Under the pieces are notes generated by a model. It saw only the letters and a list, made by a program, of their open reading frames with translations. It was not told where the DNA came from and searched no databases. From Phlebotomus papatasi (taxonomy: Eukaryota; Arthropoda; Insecta; Diptera; Psychodidae), in assembly GCF_024763615.1 (NCBI RefSeq), contig NC_077223.1, positions 11,222,001 to 11,286,000 on the forward strand: a DNA stretch of 64,000 bases. Direction: 5' to 3'. The translations under genes and the position numbers were made by a program. Shown here piece by piece: positions 11,901-23,424 of this stretch (the stretch's first letter is position 1; each line of letters opens with the position of its first letter).

Positions 11901-14900
11901 TCTCTTTGTTTGAAAAGTGCTAGTCCCTCATTTCTTAGGCAATAGATAGATAATCCTAAACCTCATCTTCACCGCAAAAATAAGCAACCTAGTCCTTCTT
12001 TCCTAGGTTCTAGAATCACAATTGCAAAAATGGTCTAAAATGGGAAATTTTGATGACTCACATTTCGTGTGATGTCTCACAGTTAAATTGATTTTCATAA
12101 ATAATCACTTACACCAATAGATGAAGGGTTAATCTGGGTTGATATTTACGTAATATTTTTTGCATCGGAGGAAAATTATTTTCCGAGTGGCGAAAAAATC
12201 CTAAATACTACACTGCGTATTGGTTCAACCACTGAAAGTGTTATGGTTCGCCAACTCATCAGGTTACTCCAGCAGCTTAAAATCACAAGATAACCTCAAA
12301 GAGGAAAACAAAGGAAAAGAAAGATGAAGAAAAGACAGCTGATAAATTTTTAGGGTTGTCACATTTGAAAGTTTCACATTTATTCAGTCGATTTTTCGAC
12401 ATAAATTTGCAAGAAAAATAGTGCTTCAGAAAAATTAGAAGAAAACTGTTTTAGATACCTTCTTTTAGTGAAATAATGGTTTCCGTGGATTCGTGGAACT
12501 TGAATCTAATAATCGGTTAATTATTTTTAAATGTGAGCAAGAGTTATTCCAGGAAAAAATGCAATGACGAACCTTAACAACCCATCGTGCGAATCTTGTC
12601 TTCACAGGCAAGGTTCGCACAAATCATCATACTTTTTTCATTTTCCTGTCCAGGAAAAAGAAAAGATTTTACGGCAGTGAATGAGACACGCATAGAAACT
12701 TAAAAGACCAGAGATTCTTGTGGTATAGCGCAATTGATTGTCCATTTTACCGTTCAGCCAGAAAAAAATCTTGAATATTAACTTCCAAAAAGCGTGCGAA
12801 CTATCCCTCACTTCCCCTACAGCGAATTTGAGCGAATTGGCTTCATAATTAAACGTGAAAATTGTCAACAAAATTTTTCGCCCGATTGAAAAAGAGCCGT
12901 TTGAGTGAGAGTCCATTGTATGCCGTCTCTCAGCTTAAGTCTTACTGTCTAGGGCATTATGCCTTTTTTTTAGATGTATTGTAATATCTTGTAGGAGGAG
13001 GGATAACTGCCCGTAGTGCCCTTTCCTGGGTACGCCCTTGTAGAGCCGATGTCCCGGGTTTGAATCCCCCAATCCCTTCATTGAGTCCCTAGAAATTTTT
13101 CTGACAGTAAAAATTCTTGAATTTTCTACCGGTGACCTTCTGGGACTGACAAAAAAATAATAATAAAGCATGTTCCGAAAATCTTGCTTGCGAGAAAGCC
13201 TGGTTTCACTTTTGAATACTGTGTCACCATTATTTTTAATTTTAGTAACTTTAGCCAAAGCCTAGTCATTTCCTCAAATTTATCGGAAATTTTGAGTATA
13301 AAGAAAATGCTTAAAAATCAATTGAAGGGGCGTGGCCTATTTTTCAGAAGACTTCTAGGTCTCTCCTATACGATGAAAATTGGTGTAAAATACTATATCG
13401 AAGCAGAACTAATATTATTTCCCTATAGGTGGTAAACTTTAATAATTTATATCTTGTGGTAGGGGCATTTTTAGGGGCGGAGCTTATTCTGGAGCTTCAG
13501 TATATATTAAATCATTGTCTAATGCGGGTTTCAAACCTGAGGTTCAGCAACATAACTCCACTGAGAAAAAAAGCGGGCGCGATTAACTTTTTTTCCTCAT
13601 AACTTTAATACTTTTTAGGTGTAAAAATATACGAACATTTTTTAATGTTAATTTTACACCTTTTTAAGGGTAAAATTAACATGAAAAAGGGTAACTTTAA
13701 CCCCCAATACATCTAAAAAGGGTAATATTTACACCGTTTTCGGATCAATACTGCAGGGTAAAATTAACATTTTCTGAATGTTATTTTAACTTTTTCGGAT
13801 TTCTCTCACTAAGTGTGGGCTAAAGCTCTAGTCTGAAGTGTTATGTATAACATGTTTCCATTGCCGCCCTTCAGGAGGCACTACTAGTATTCATCCTATA
13901 AAAGGCGAGATCGCTTTAGCCTCGCTCTCTGTTCCTCCCCGGCCACCTAAGAGTAATAAAGTAGTTAAAAGGCCAACCCAACAAAAAGTCTTTCTCTCGC
14001 CAGATATATCATGAAGTTCGCTTAATTTAACCATGGTTTACGTAGAATTTCATTGTTTCAGTGAGTTGGGTCAGAAATAAGATTATCCTTTAATTTCAGA
14101 CCCCGCCGGAGCCGTTCGAGTTCTGAAGAGGAGGATACCCAGGTACCGACTGATCCCGACGACATGTCCAGCGACGGAGACAAAAACACCTGGCCACACA
14201 ATTTCAGCCGAGCCCTAGCCACCTTGGGCTGCACTTTGGGTCTCTTCAATGTCTCACGCTTTGCCATGATGAGTGTCCACTTTGGTGCCAATTTCATTCT
14301 CCAGTTCCTCATTCTCTCAGTGGTCTTCGGCATTCCCATGCTGTGGCTACAAATGAGCCTAGGCGCCAAACTAAAAGCCGGATGCGTATCCATGTGGCGT
14401 GTAAGTCCAATTAGCCGAGGAGTGGGCATAACGCTTCTGCTGGTTCAGGGTCTGGTAACCCTATATTCTGCTGTATCCGTTGGCTGGCTCCTAGTCTATT
14501 TTCGGGACAGTTTTGTCTCCCGAGAAGACAGATATCGCTGGCAGGAGCCCTTTGAACTCTTCCGAGGTGGAGTATCTAATGATTCTCGGCTTTCGGACAC
14601 TGTGGCTGACTATTTCAGTGGAGTCGTTCTACAGAGATGGCATCTGGGAGCAGGAGGAAGAGTTGCTGGCGGAGGATTGGGTGCTGTTCGCTTCCAAGTA
14701 GCTTTCAATCTCTCAATCTTTTGGACTCTAGTATTCATAGTACTCTGTCGAGGATTGCGTTCCTATGGGAAATTTGTCTATGTTCTGGCCATTTTGCCAA
14801 CACTTGGAATTACAATTCTCTGCACAAAACTTCTCACCATGATCGATTTTACGAGTTTCCAGAGTATCTTCCCAGCCACTGATTGGCAGGATTTCTTCAT

Positions 14901-17900
14901 GAATTCCCAGAGCTGGATGTCAGCAGCTCAGGAAACTTTTCTCACATGGTGCCTAGCTGGAGCTTCAGTTGTGACCATCTACAGCCGTGCAACAGCTCCC
15001 AAGAGCGGAGCCAGCTGGAGGGATTTACGGAGAGATGCCTTCCTGGTGGCCCTATTTACAGTCTATGGACTAATGATGGCTGCTTTGCTGGGGAATAGCT
15101 GTGTTCAGATCCTCTTCAACTACGGCTACCTGTATTTTCCAGGATCTTATGAGAATCTCGCCACAAATATTTTTATCTATCCTCGGGATGCCCCTCTGCC
15201 GCCTCAGATTGTATCCTTGCCATCCAAGTGGCTGCCCAGATACTCTTCAGTTGTGGGAGAGAGTTTTCGGCGTCCTGGAATGGTGCCATCCCGAGAGAGT
15301 GGATATCAGGTACTGCGTCTGGTCACTGAACTCTTCCCAGCCACACTAGCTGCCGCTTCTCGCACCAACATCTCTGCCGTGTGGAGCCTTCTGGGTTTCC
15401 TGGTGCTACTCCTTTTCGCCCTGGCCCAGCTCAGTGCCATGTGGAAGCCCATAGCGATTTCCCTTGGTGAATCCCCTAGCTCAGTCCTGCTTAGTTGCGT
15501 CACTGGCCTTTTGCTGGCTATTCCACTGGCCACAGAAAGTGGCATTGGCGTCATCCATTTTCTAGACGTCATTTTGGGCGGAGCATGGTGGTTAATGCTG
15601 GTATGGCTAGCCCAGATCATTGCCATCTTCCTCATTCGTGGTAGGCCATTTAGTTCGGATCTTCTGGTGCAGGATCTTCATCTCACACAGACATTTTCAG
15701 CCTTCATTGCATTTGCATGGAACGTTCTCATTCCCATTGGACTGATCGTTCTTGCGGTCTTTGAGTACAAAATATCCAATGCCAGGGAATTCTTCAACTG
15801 GCGTGGAAATAACTATTGGCCACTGTGGGTACGCAAAGTTGGTGGATTCCTTCAGGTGGCCATCCTACAAATCATTCCTGTTGTCGCCATCATCCAAATC
15901 TACAGATACATCACCAAGGGACCGCCTGACATTCTCGATGTGAGTTACATCAAAATTTTATATTTCTCACGATTATATTTTATTATTATTATTATTATTA
16001 AATTTTTAAGGCTTTGTTAATATCGCCTTTGGTTTTGTGTGCTCGCTGAATTCAGTGTGTTTCCTTTATTGTTTTTGTGCATGCAAAATTTTGTTTATTT
16101 TTGTTTTCATGTGTATTTAGAACTGTGTATATTAATTTTATGAAAATTCACTTATTTTATAGTTTGTATAGTATTTAATAATTGAGGTACCGCGGCCACT
16201 GACTGCCCGGTCAACCCGTCGGAACGATCAGGGGCATATTATAGTTCTTTTTGTAGTCCAACATCTTGTAAAAATTTTATTATTTTACTGTGACCCATAG
16301 GATCACACAGTAAGGATTGAATGGATTGGTTCCCTAGAATATTATTTCTTGGTGCAATGTATTTTCGGCAAAAATGTTAAGAATATGGGGAATGTCTAGA
16401 GTTTCGTTACAAAATTCACATACAGGTGGGTTGTTACGTTCCATTTTGTATTTATGCGTTAATCTTGTATGTCCAATTCGGAGCCTTGCTATAGTGGTAC
16501 TTTCATTTTTTGTAGTGTTTGAAGCTAATGAAAATCCTTTTATGTTTGGGGAGAGAGTTGCAGTAAAGCCTCGTACTTCCCTTCTTACCCAATCAGAACA
16601 CTTATCCTCCTGATTTTTCACCATGATAGACTTTATTCCATTCTTGGTTATATCAGTGATAGAGGGGGCTTCGCCATTTGCAGCCTTCTTTGCTTCCATA
16701 TCCGCCTTGTCATTACCGGGGATACCTTTGTGACTCGGTACCCAAGCAACCTTAATTCTTCCATTAGTATTAATGATTTTCGAGCGAATCGGTATTAATG
16801 ATTTTTGAGCGGTTTTGGATGGCCAGAAGACAACTTAAAGAGTCTGTAAAAATAATAAATTTGTCATTTGAACATTCTGAAGCATATTTTGTAGCTCTGA
16901 GTAGAGCTAGAGCTTCAAGTTCAAAAATTTACCAGTGTTCATCAGAAGACCCACTAGCAATAAGAATTTCTTCTGTTGTAACAGCATATCCTCCGTTTTT
17001 TTGATCAAGAATTGACCCATCAGTGTATAGAGTATTCGGGAAGGTATGTTCATATTTTTCTATGAGCTCATAAAAATATCCTTTAGCTACAACATCAGGT
17101 GCTGTTGTCAGCTTTTGAAGTGTAAGACTGAGATCGATAGAATTTGGGTCAAATAGCCATGGTGCTTCATTTTCATGTGTCTCCAAAATCGGACTTCGGC
17201 CACACAGGTACTCCTTCAAACTGTGAACAGCAGGTCCAAAGGATCCTTTCCAGTGTTCGCAAGATGTTGCATTTTTTATTTCTATGTGTCCAAGGGTGCC
17301 AGGGTTGCGTAGTATTCTTCCTGCTGTTTTCATGCAGATGCTTTCCCTATATAAACCAATAGGAGGAGCACCAATTTCGGCTAGAATATTATTTACAGGG
17401 GAGATACGGAAGGCTCCAGTTGCTATACGATATCCTCCGACGTAGATGCCATTTAACTCTTTCGCGTCTTTAGGGTAATGTCATGACTCGGGGAAAAAAG
17501 TTTTTTTTGGGTATTTACATAAATTGAAATCTATCTGTTCGTGCACGACATCATAATAGAAGGATGTAAGATTTTTGGCTCATTTTCTCAAGACTCCAGT
17601 TAGATTTCAATTAATGTAAATAGCCAAAAAGAAACTTTTTTCCTCGGGTCATATATGACCCTAAAGACGCCAAAGAGTTAAGCTTTGTAAGACACTTTTA
17701 GATGCACCTGTGTAAATCTCCATTCCATAGTTCATTTTAGAGACTATCCATGCCTGATGAATTTGCTTAAGGGACTTTCGGTGAGCTCCCCAGATTGTGC
17801 CTGAGAGACAACGTAGAATATTTAGTCTTTGATTGCACGAACTTTTCAAAGTTTTTTATATGCTCCTTGAATGTAAGTTTTCTATCGAGGTTAATTCCAA

Positions 17901-19125
17901 GAAATTTATAGTTTTCTTCATATGGGATAACACAATTTCCAATTTCTATTGGGGGCGGAATACATTTGTATTTACGACAAAAGTGAATAGCCGCGGTTTT
18001 TCTTGTTGAGAACTTGAAGCCCCGAGATGCAGCCCAATCTTCCATTTCAATAACTTTATCCTGTATAGTTCTTGTTTCATTTCTTCGGTATTTGTTCCTG
18101 TGGTGTATATAGAAATATCGTCAGCATACAATAGTAGCTTAATTTGGGAATCGGATGGGAATAGACTCTGCAGACTATTAATCCCTATTAAGAATAGGGT
18201 GACCGAGAGGACTTCCCCTTGAGGCGTACCATTTTCAAATGAGAACAGATTTGACTGTTCTCCATTTGCTGTGACTCGAACATTTCTCTGACTAAGGTAG
18301 AAATCTATAGATGAGAGCATAGAACCTCCTATGTGCCATTTTTTGAGCTGTTCCATAATAGTTGCGGATTATATTTTAATTCTTGATTTTCTTTACAGAG
18401 AATTCAGCTTCTCTATCGGCCTGAGGTAGATTCAGAGGGACGCGTACGGAATTTCTCACGCCCTGAAAATCAACGTCCACCCACCTCTCCAGCTGCTGTT
18501 ACAACAATCACCCTGGAGAATCATCAGAATGTCCAGGACGATGCACCGCCAAAGTACACGCCACCTCCTTCCTACACCACAGCTACTGGCGCCAGGATAG
18601 CTAAACTACTGCGTCAGAGCATCCGTCGGAGTGTTCGGAGGTCGGTAACAAATATTTTGCTTCCCGCCTTAATTCTCGCATCAATCCATTTTACACTTTT
18701 TTTTTATAAATTGCAGAATCTTAGGCGAATCTAGTGGAAACAGGAGACAGACTGAGGCATCTCCATCGCGTCCTCCTCCCGACTACTCCTCTGTGATTGT
18801 TGATCCGAGTGGAGAGTCTGGGGAAATGGGACCCAGAGTGCTGTACAATAGTCACACAAACAGACGCTCAGAGCCCCCACCTGCCGTCACGTGTCAGCGT
18901 CTGACGGCTCAGGATGTGGCTCAGTTGCTTCGGCCACGACGTACAAACTTCCACAGAGCCTCATCCCTTGGAGGTTGTGTCGAACAGGTGTTCAGGGGCT
19001 CTCTGAGGCACGCTCACTCGCGCTCTGTAGAAAATCTAGTGCTCAATGCTGCACCAACTGGACAAAGCAGCTGCATGACACTGGATAAGGCGACAACGCC
19101 AGAAAACTCCTCCTCTGTGATATGA
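8994..19125 (+). CDS. bdg: orphan SLC6-type transporter, bedraggled-like
   Basis: Four exons join in frame: 8994-9534, 14100-15939, 18399-18640 and 18717-19125 (stop TGA). The first is preceded by an in-frame stop upstream of its acceptor, so the start is either ATG 9035 or 9113 or lies in an unseen upstream exon. Exon 1 encodes a Ser/Pro-rich cytoplasmic N-terminus. Exon 2 holds the transmembrane core, beginning KNTWPHNFSRALATLGC; it has about a dozen hydrophobic segments laid out like neurotransmitter symporters. Exons 3-4 encode a long hydrophilic tail with three PPxY motifs (PPKY, PPSY, PPDY). The usual SLC6 TM1 signature around GNxWRFPY reads FNVSRFAMM, so classical Na+-coupled transport is doubtful. 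The match to Drosophila bedraggled is from memory of that family. The exon 3 donor (AG|GTCGGT) is weak but is the only one that keeps the frame open. Confidence 0.75.
9994..10529. mobile_element. TTAA-bounded element in the transporter intron
   Basis: The ends TTAACCCATTC are inverted, and TTAA is present at both edges. TTAA plus CCC is the pattern of piggyBac-like elements. The 536-bp interior shows no transposase that I recognise. Confidence 0.55.
10540..10602. repeat. perfect 21-bp hairpin
   Basis: The arm 10540-10560 (ACAAAAGGAAACTTAAATAC plus T) is exactly reverse-complementary to 10582-10602, with a loop of about 21 bp that repeats part of the arm. It lies just outside the TTAA element in an intron. 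It may be a tiny fold-back; there is no evidence that it is a small RNA gene. Confidence 0.6.
11713..12920. mobile_element. pogo-like MITE (TACAGTAGACTCTC ends) with nested insertion
   Basis: The left end TACAGTAGACTCTCTCTCAA and the right end (reverse complement TACAATGGACTCTCACTCAA) are TA-bounded and inverted. A 972-bp TAGGGGAAG element (11848-12819) is inserted inside, leaving about 240 bp of original element. Its ends are close to the 26888-27231 and 57696-58037 family. Confidence 0.65.
11848..12819. mobile_element. TA-flanked element, TAGGGGAAGTGAGGGA ends
   Basis: The left end TAGGGGAAGTGAGGGATGC and the right end (reverse complement TAGGGGAAGTGAGGGATAG) are inverted; CGCACGC follows on both sides. 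It is inserted in the older pogo-like MITE. No transposase frame was identified. Confidence 0.75.
12975..13165 (+). repeat. possible tRNA-derived SINE
   Basis: It contains GGGTTTGAATCCC, close to the RNA polymerase III B-box GGTTCGAATCC, and ends in an AATAATAATAAA simple tail. An A-box is not clear. No cloverleaf can be formed, so it is not a tRNA gene. Confidence 0.4.
13559..13816 (+). mobile_element. 255-bp CACTGAGA MITE (copy A)
   Basis: It starts CACTGAGAAAAA and ends with GGATTTCTCTCACT. The interior is a long imperfect palindrome with repeated GTAAAATTAACAT blocks and GGTGTAAAAATAT. Three further copies lie at 22895-23146, 25522-25774 and 26054-26309, in both orientations. Confidence 0.75.
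16200..18365 (-). mobile_element. 5'-truncated, decayed I-type non-LTR retrotransposon
   Basis: Read on the minus strand, the pieces run in the order expected of an I/Jockey-type ORF2. First come reverse transcriptase motifs (NGTPQGEVLS, LLLYADDISIY; about 18356-17946), then thumb sequence (YKFLGINLDRKLTFKEHI). Next is an RNase H domain with YTDGS, TDS and WVPSHKGIPGNDKAD (about 17110-16680), and last a C-terminal CEFC...H zinc-knuckle-like region (about 16400). Frameshifts and a short duplication near 16755-16805 break it. The RNase H favours the I group. The element is antisense in the third transporter intron and ends only about 33 bp before the 18399 splice acceptor. Confidence 0.9.
17453..17681. 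mobile_element. TTAA-flanked MITE inserted in the LINE
   Basis: The left end TTAACTCTTTCGCGTCTTTA and the right end (reverse complement TTAACTCTTTGGCGTCTTTA) are inverted, with TTAA at each edge. The LINE frame stops at one edge and resumes at the other. Dropping the insert with one TTAA would restore the frame, which confirms a TTAA target duplication of the piggyBac type. Confidence 0.85.
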
Positions 19126-19341
19126 GAGAGATGTGCAGAGAACAACGATTCGATGAGTCTGACCAGGAATCTCGCAGAGTTCAGAGATTTTTAAAAGACG
19201 TGAAATATATTATATATAATCCATTGTTTTGTTTCCTTGTGGTCCTTGAGTTTTCTTTCCCCTCATTTTCGTATATTTCCAATGTCAAACATCAAAAAGA
19301 TCAGCTGGAGAGCCCATTGATCATCAGATTAGAATAAGTAT

Positions 19342-20116
19342 TGTTCCGGACTTGGCCAGGGAATGAATATGGCGGGAACGATTTAAAAGATGAAGGTTTC
19401 TTTAGAACACTTTATTCACTTTCTCTTGTCACTGTCCTAGTCACTGCCTTCCAATAGGAGCCTCTCAGTCCCAGGGGAGATCGATGGTACTTCTCAGCAG
19501 CATGTCTTGGGGTTGTATTTGTGCCCTCAAGGGTGGGTTTCCTTGCTGCCGTAACCGGCGCGATTGCACCTGACGACCAGTGCGGCAACCACGTTTGGTT
19601 CGCCGTTGCCTAACGGTAGGTCTGCGTCCAAAGATGGTTAATAATAATATAATAACGGTAACTGGCTTCGCTGTAGGGCCTTTCTCAACCTCTCACTTCC
19701 AACAGTGGAGGGTATTCGGCGCGAAGGTCGCAGAAACACGTCACTTGCCACTCGTACCACAATAGATCTTCGGCACGGAGACTCTGGGTGGCAGCCTGTG
19801 TCCGTAAATAACAGTTATTAGGCGCCCCAAGATGAATTCTCTGGTGCTTACTGGTGAGAGAGCTCCGAGGAAGACTTCCTTGATGTTTATTTTGCGCTAT
19901 CAGCTGCAAGTTTATCACCAAATGGATTTGTTTTGTCTGGTGCTCAAATCTCTTGACTAGAGTACGTCAGTTTATTGCGTCATTGTCATTCACTGGTATA
20001 CGTGTACCTCGCCTGACGTATATGGGAATTTCAAATTACTCATGAGGTACGATGATCTCCCATTTAAATCATCGTAGGACGCCCCAGGAGGGGTGCGGGT
20101 CCTTTTCCCCGCAACA
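19342..20116 (-). mobile_element. solo LTR of a Ty3/Gypsy-like retrotransposon
   Basis: A distinctly GC-richer 775-bp block starts TGTTCCGG and ends CCGCAACA (TG...CA). It is flanked by GTAT at 19338-19341 and GTAT at 20117-20120, a 4-bp target duplication. On the minus strand AATAAA (19411-19416) lies close to the end, as in an LTR polyadenylation region. No internal retrotransposon genes adjoin it. The 4-bp duplication favours Gypsy over BEL (5 bp). Confidence 0.75.
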
Positions 20117-20187
20117 GTATGAATTCATTGAAAATGTAATAGAATCCTGGATAGATTCTGAACTGCTTTGGCCGCAATAAAGCTATC

Positions 20188-21281
20188 TAGGGGAAAGCGC
20201 GCAACCTTCGGACAACTCAAGCTTCGGATTCGGACAATTCAATTTTTTCTCTATATGTTCCTTATCGATTTCACCCATGGTTCTTTACTGAAAATTTGAG
20301 GAATTGGACTAAGGTAAATTAAGTTAATTCAAAACCTGTTCCAAATGGAAATTTTTCGCTACTCCAAATGGAAACGTCATTGTTTTCATGATAATTACAG
20401 TTACTAAATTATTACATTTATATATTTTCTGTATCACAGTTTCATTATTTAGTTAATTTTGCTCCAAATAAAACGAAAATCCATTCATATTTACAAATTT
20501 TAATTTGGTAATTTCACAGAAAAATTAAAAGTGTACCTTTTCACCATCGAATTTTTCATCGATTGGTCATGTTTTCCACTGAAAAACACAATAAAGTGAC
20601 TGTTGTTTATTCGTTTTGTTTAACATTTATGTCATATTTTTGGCTAATTTTAGTTAAATTAAGTACTAATCTTTATTGTTAACGGTACGTGAAGTTTTCA
20701 AATGAAATAATTACCTATTTCGTGAACAAAAAGGGTTTTTCTGAAGTGTCTGCAAATGCTTCAATAGGATGGATACCCCGGGAATATGAATTTTTTGGAG
20801 AGATTTTCTTATTGTTTTAGATGGGAAATGAGAAAAAAAAACAGGAATAAGAACAAAACTTGCACTCAGGAGCAACTCAACAAGGTTTTGGAAGCCTTTC
20901 GTCACGGTTTCACTTACACTGTTTGTCTCCAATTAGAAAATTTTCCCTTGTCTCCATTTGGATTATTTTGTTTCCAATAGCAGCATTTTGCAGTTGCGCA
21001 TTTTTCTTGTATTTAATAAGTTTTCAAAATATATTTAAAGAATTTTCACTAAACAATAACATTCTAGAAGAGTCAAGAAGGAAATGTATGTAATTGTCTT
21101 CAGAAAAATATGAACTTGATGTGTTGAATTTTCTGTCATAATTAAAGCGTCTGGAAATGGTTTTGAATTAGGACAATTACCCTAGGTATAATATTATAAT
21201 GGGCCAAATTCATTTATAACACAGTGAAAAAAATGATTTGTGCGAAACATAAATCGTCCGAAGGTAGCGCGCTTTCCCCTA
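20188..21281 (+). mobile_element. 1.1-kb pogo-like element with psq-type transposase remnant
   Basis: The ends TAGGGGAAAGCGCGC(A/T)ACC are inverted and TA-bounded, the same ends as the short elements at 2648 and 59156. A frame at about 20786-20980 contains RNKNKTCTQEQLNKVLEAFR followed by HGFTYT. This resembles the pipsqueak-type helix-turn-helix at the start of pogo-like transposases. The catalytic DDE part is missing. A decayed reverse-oriented copy of the interior is at 37100-37830. Confidence 0.75.
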
Positions 21282-21293
21282 CCTTTTTTTTAA

Positions 21294-22198
21294 TAGGGGA
21301 AACTGGGACAAAAAGTAACAAAAGGGATATTTAATTTTTTTACAAGCTAGCGCCCCAAAAATTTCTAATTAGTGCAGTTTTATAGGAAATTTACTGCTCT
21401 ACAACTTTGTGAAAGTCATTTTCCTCTATTTTGTATAGAAATACATTTATCGAGCTGTTTTCTAAAAGGTAATTTTGTGATCATTTTCAAAAATGTTCTG
21501 GCAAATAGTAACAGGTATGGGATATTATCACATTTTGATTTGCTTTATTACGAACTTTCGTAAATTAAAAAAAAAATAGCTAGGTGACATATTTTCATAG
21601 GAAATTTATTCCTCTACACCTTTTTAAATCACAGTTTTCTCTATCTGAACGAGAAAAGCGCTTTTCAAGCTATTTTAGAAAAAAAAACACACACAAGAGA
21701 CGGCTAATCGTTTGACAAATGAAAACAATAAGCGGCGAGATGCGAAAATGATGTTTCTTCTCCCCGTGAGACATCAGAAATTGCTTCAGTCTTTGTTACT
21801 TTTTGCTGCATACCTTTTGTTACTTTTTACCCCAAGTGGTCATTTTTAATAAAAGGATTTCTGGAGAAAAGAATCTTTGTAACATTCTAAAATAGATAGT
21901 GGTTTAGTATTCAAAGTATCCAAATCATTTAGAAAATACTCACCATTGCATCAATTTTGGAAAATAAATAGGTAAAAATTGATATCTGTTGTAAGGAAAA
22001 CATTTCAAAAATAGGGCTAAAAATTTCAATATATTTTTTTTTCTGAATTCCTTGTTCGAATTCTTAGAAACTTACGACTTTGAAGAAGGTCTATGGAGGC
22101 CATCTATGGAAAAAATTTTAAGCCTCTATTTCTTTTATCTTGGAAGATATTGAATTGTCAAATTTTCAATTTGTGACTTTTTACCCCAGTCTCCCCTA
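21294..22198. mobile_element. 905-bp TA-flanked element, TAGGGGAAACTGGG ends
   Basis: The left end TAGGGGAAACTGGGACAAAA and the right end (reverse complement TAGGGGAGACTGGGGTAAAA) are inverted, followed by AGTAAC/AGTCAC. It abuts the preceding element within 13 bp. No coding content was recognised. Confidence 0.75.
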
Positions 22199-22894
22199 TT
22201 ATAAGGGAACGGTCTAGGGCATAAGACTCTCAGGCTTCGCACACACTCTAGCTCAGGATACTTCATATTTTTTACATTTTGCCTCACACACCACTGATCC
22301 GAGCTGTAAGGGGTTAAAGTTGAAAAATTAATCGGCCTAAGATCTCTAATTCTAATTAACATTTTGACCTTTTAGTTGAGATTCTTTACAATCTCAGCTT
22401 GTGTGGTTCGAGATGAAAACCGACCTTTCCATATCGGGACCAAATCATGGTGTTTTAGGAAGCTCAAGTGGAGAACTATAGCCTTTACGACACCTTAATT
22501 TCATACGGTTTAATCGAAGGTCCGATTAATCGAAAAATTGATTTTCGAAATTTAGATTTTGAATATTTCGAAAACTAGACGTTGCTTTTTCTTTAAATTT
22601 TAGTATGTTGTAGCTGAGGTCGAGACCTTTGCAACGGTAGATCGCACTCCTCCCTCGACGGTCCCTGATCTGAGTTATAATGAAAATTTTCTTGACCGGA
22701 CTGTGTTTTTGGTGTTTATGAAGTGATTTTGATGAATTGTTTTAGTATATCGTATCTGAGATCGAGATCTTTCTAGCAGTGGGTCGCATCCGTCCCTACT
22801 CCATCCAACTGTACCCTGACAATACCTTTACTATCGAAATTGACCGGGCTCTACATCTAATTAACCGATTTTAATGAACTTTAAATATAGCCTA
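22199..22894. other. intergenic DNA with a decayed element end
   Basis: Near 22219-22275 the motif TCAGGCTTCGCACACACTCT is shared with 1036 and with the ends of 40953-41605, so a remnant of that family is here. The rest (about 22300-22890) resembles a moderately repeated, unclassified sequence and has no gene that I can support. Confidence 0.4.
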
Positions 22895-23146
22895 CACTTG
22901 AGAGAAATCCGAAAAAATTAAAATAACATTCCGGAAATGTTAATTTTACCCTAAATTATTGATCCGACATCGGTGTAAACATTAGACTTTTTAGGTGTAT
23001 TAGGGGTTAAATTAACCCTTTTTCATGTTAATTTTTGCCATTAAAAAGGTGTAAAATTAACATTAAAAAATGTTGATATATTTTTACACCTAAAAAGTGT
23101 TAAAGTTACGAGGAAAAAAGTTAATCGCACCCCTTTTTTCTCAGTG
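22895..23146 (-). mobile_element. 255-bp CACTGAGA MITE (copy B)
   Basis: Reverse-oriented copy of the 13559-13816 element. It runs from CACTTGAGAGAAATCCG to CTTTTTTCTCAGTG and shares the TGTAAAATTAACAT and TTTTTACACCTAAAA blocks. Confidence 0.75.
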
Positions 23147-23150
23147 TAGA

Positions 23151-23424
23151 TAAGCTTATGGTAGCTGAGATTCTTTACAGATGCCCTCGAAATGCGTGCA
23201 AACTCTAAATGCGTGAAAATTCGATTTTGAGTTGAATTTTGGGGGTAAAGAACTGTGTCGATCAAAGGTTTTCGATGGCCGAAATGGATAAAATTGGCTC
23301 AATGCGATTCTTTACCCGCCAAATTTAACTCACAATCGAATTTTCAGGCATTCCAAGTCGTAAGCACCCCGAGTTGCACGCATTTCGGGGTCACCTGTAA
23401 AGAATCTCAGCTACCATATGCTTA
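23151..23424. mobile_element. MITE with TAAGC(T/A)TATGGTAGCTGAG ends
   Basis: The ends TAAGCTTATGGTAGCTGAG and (reverse complement) TAAGCATATGGTAGCTGAG continue as ATTCTTTACAG, giving inverted arms of about 35 bp and more. It lies directly beside the CACTGAGA copy and upstream of the yellow-family gene. Related fragments of the GAGATTxTTxA motif are near 25315 and 29257. Confidence 0.7.

Noticed and set aside
18641..18716. Donor TCG|GTAACA for the third transporter intron
   Set aside because: It looks stronger than AG|GTCGGT but leads straight to an in-frame stop in the next exon.
19342..20116. GC-rich block as an extra exon or a separate gene
   Set aside because: TG...CA ends with GTAT duplications and no long frame with coding character; a solo LTR explains it.
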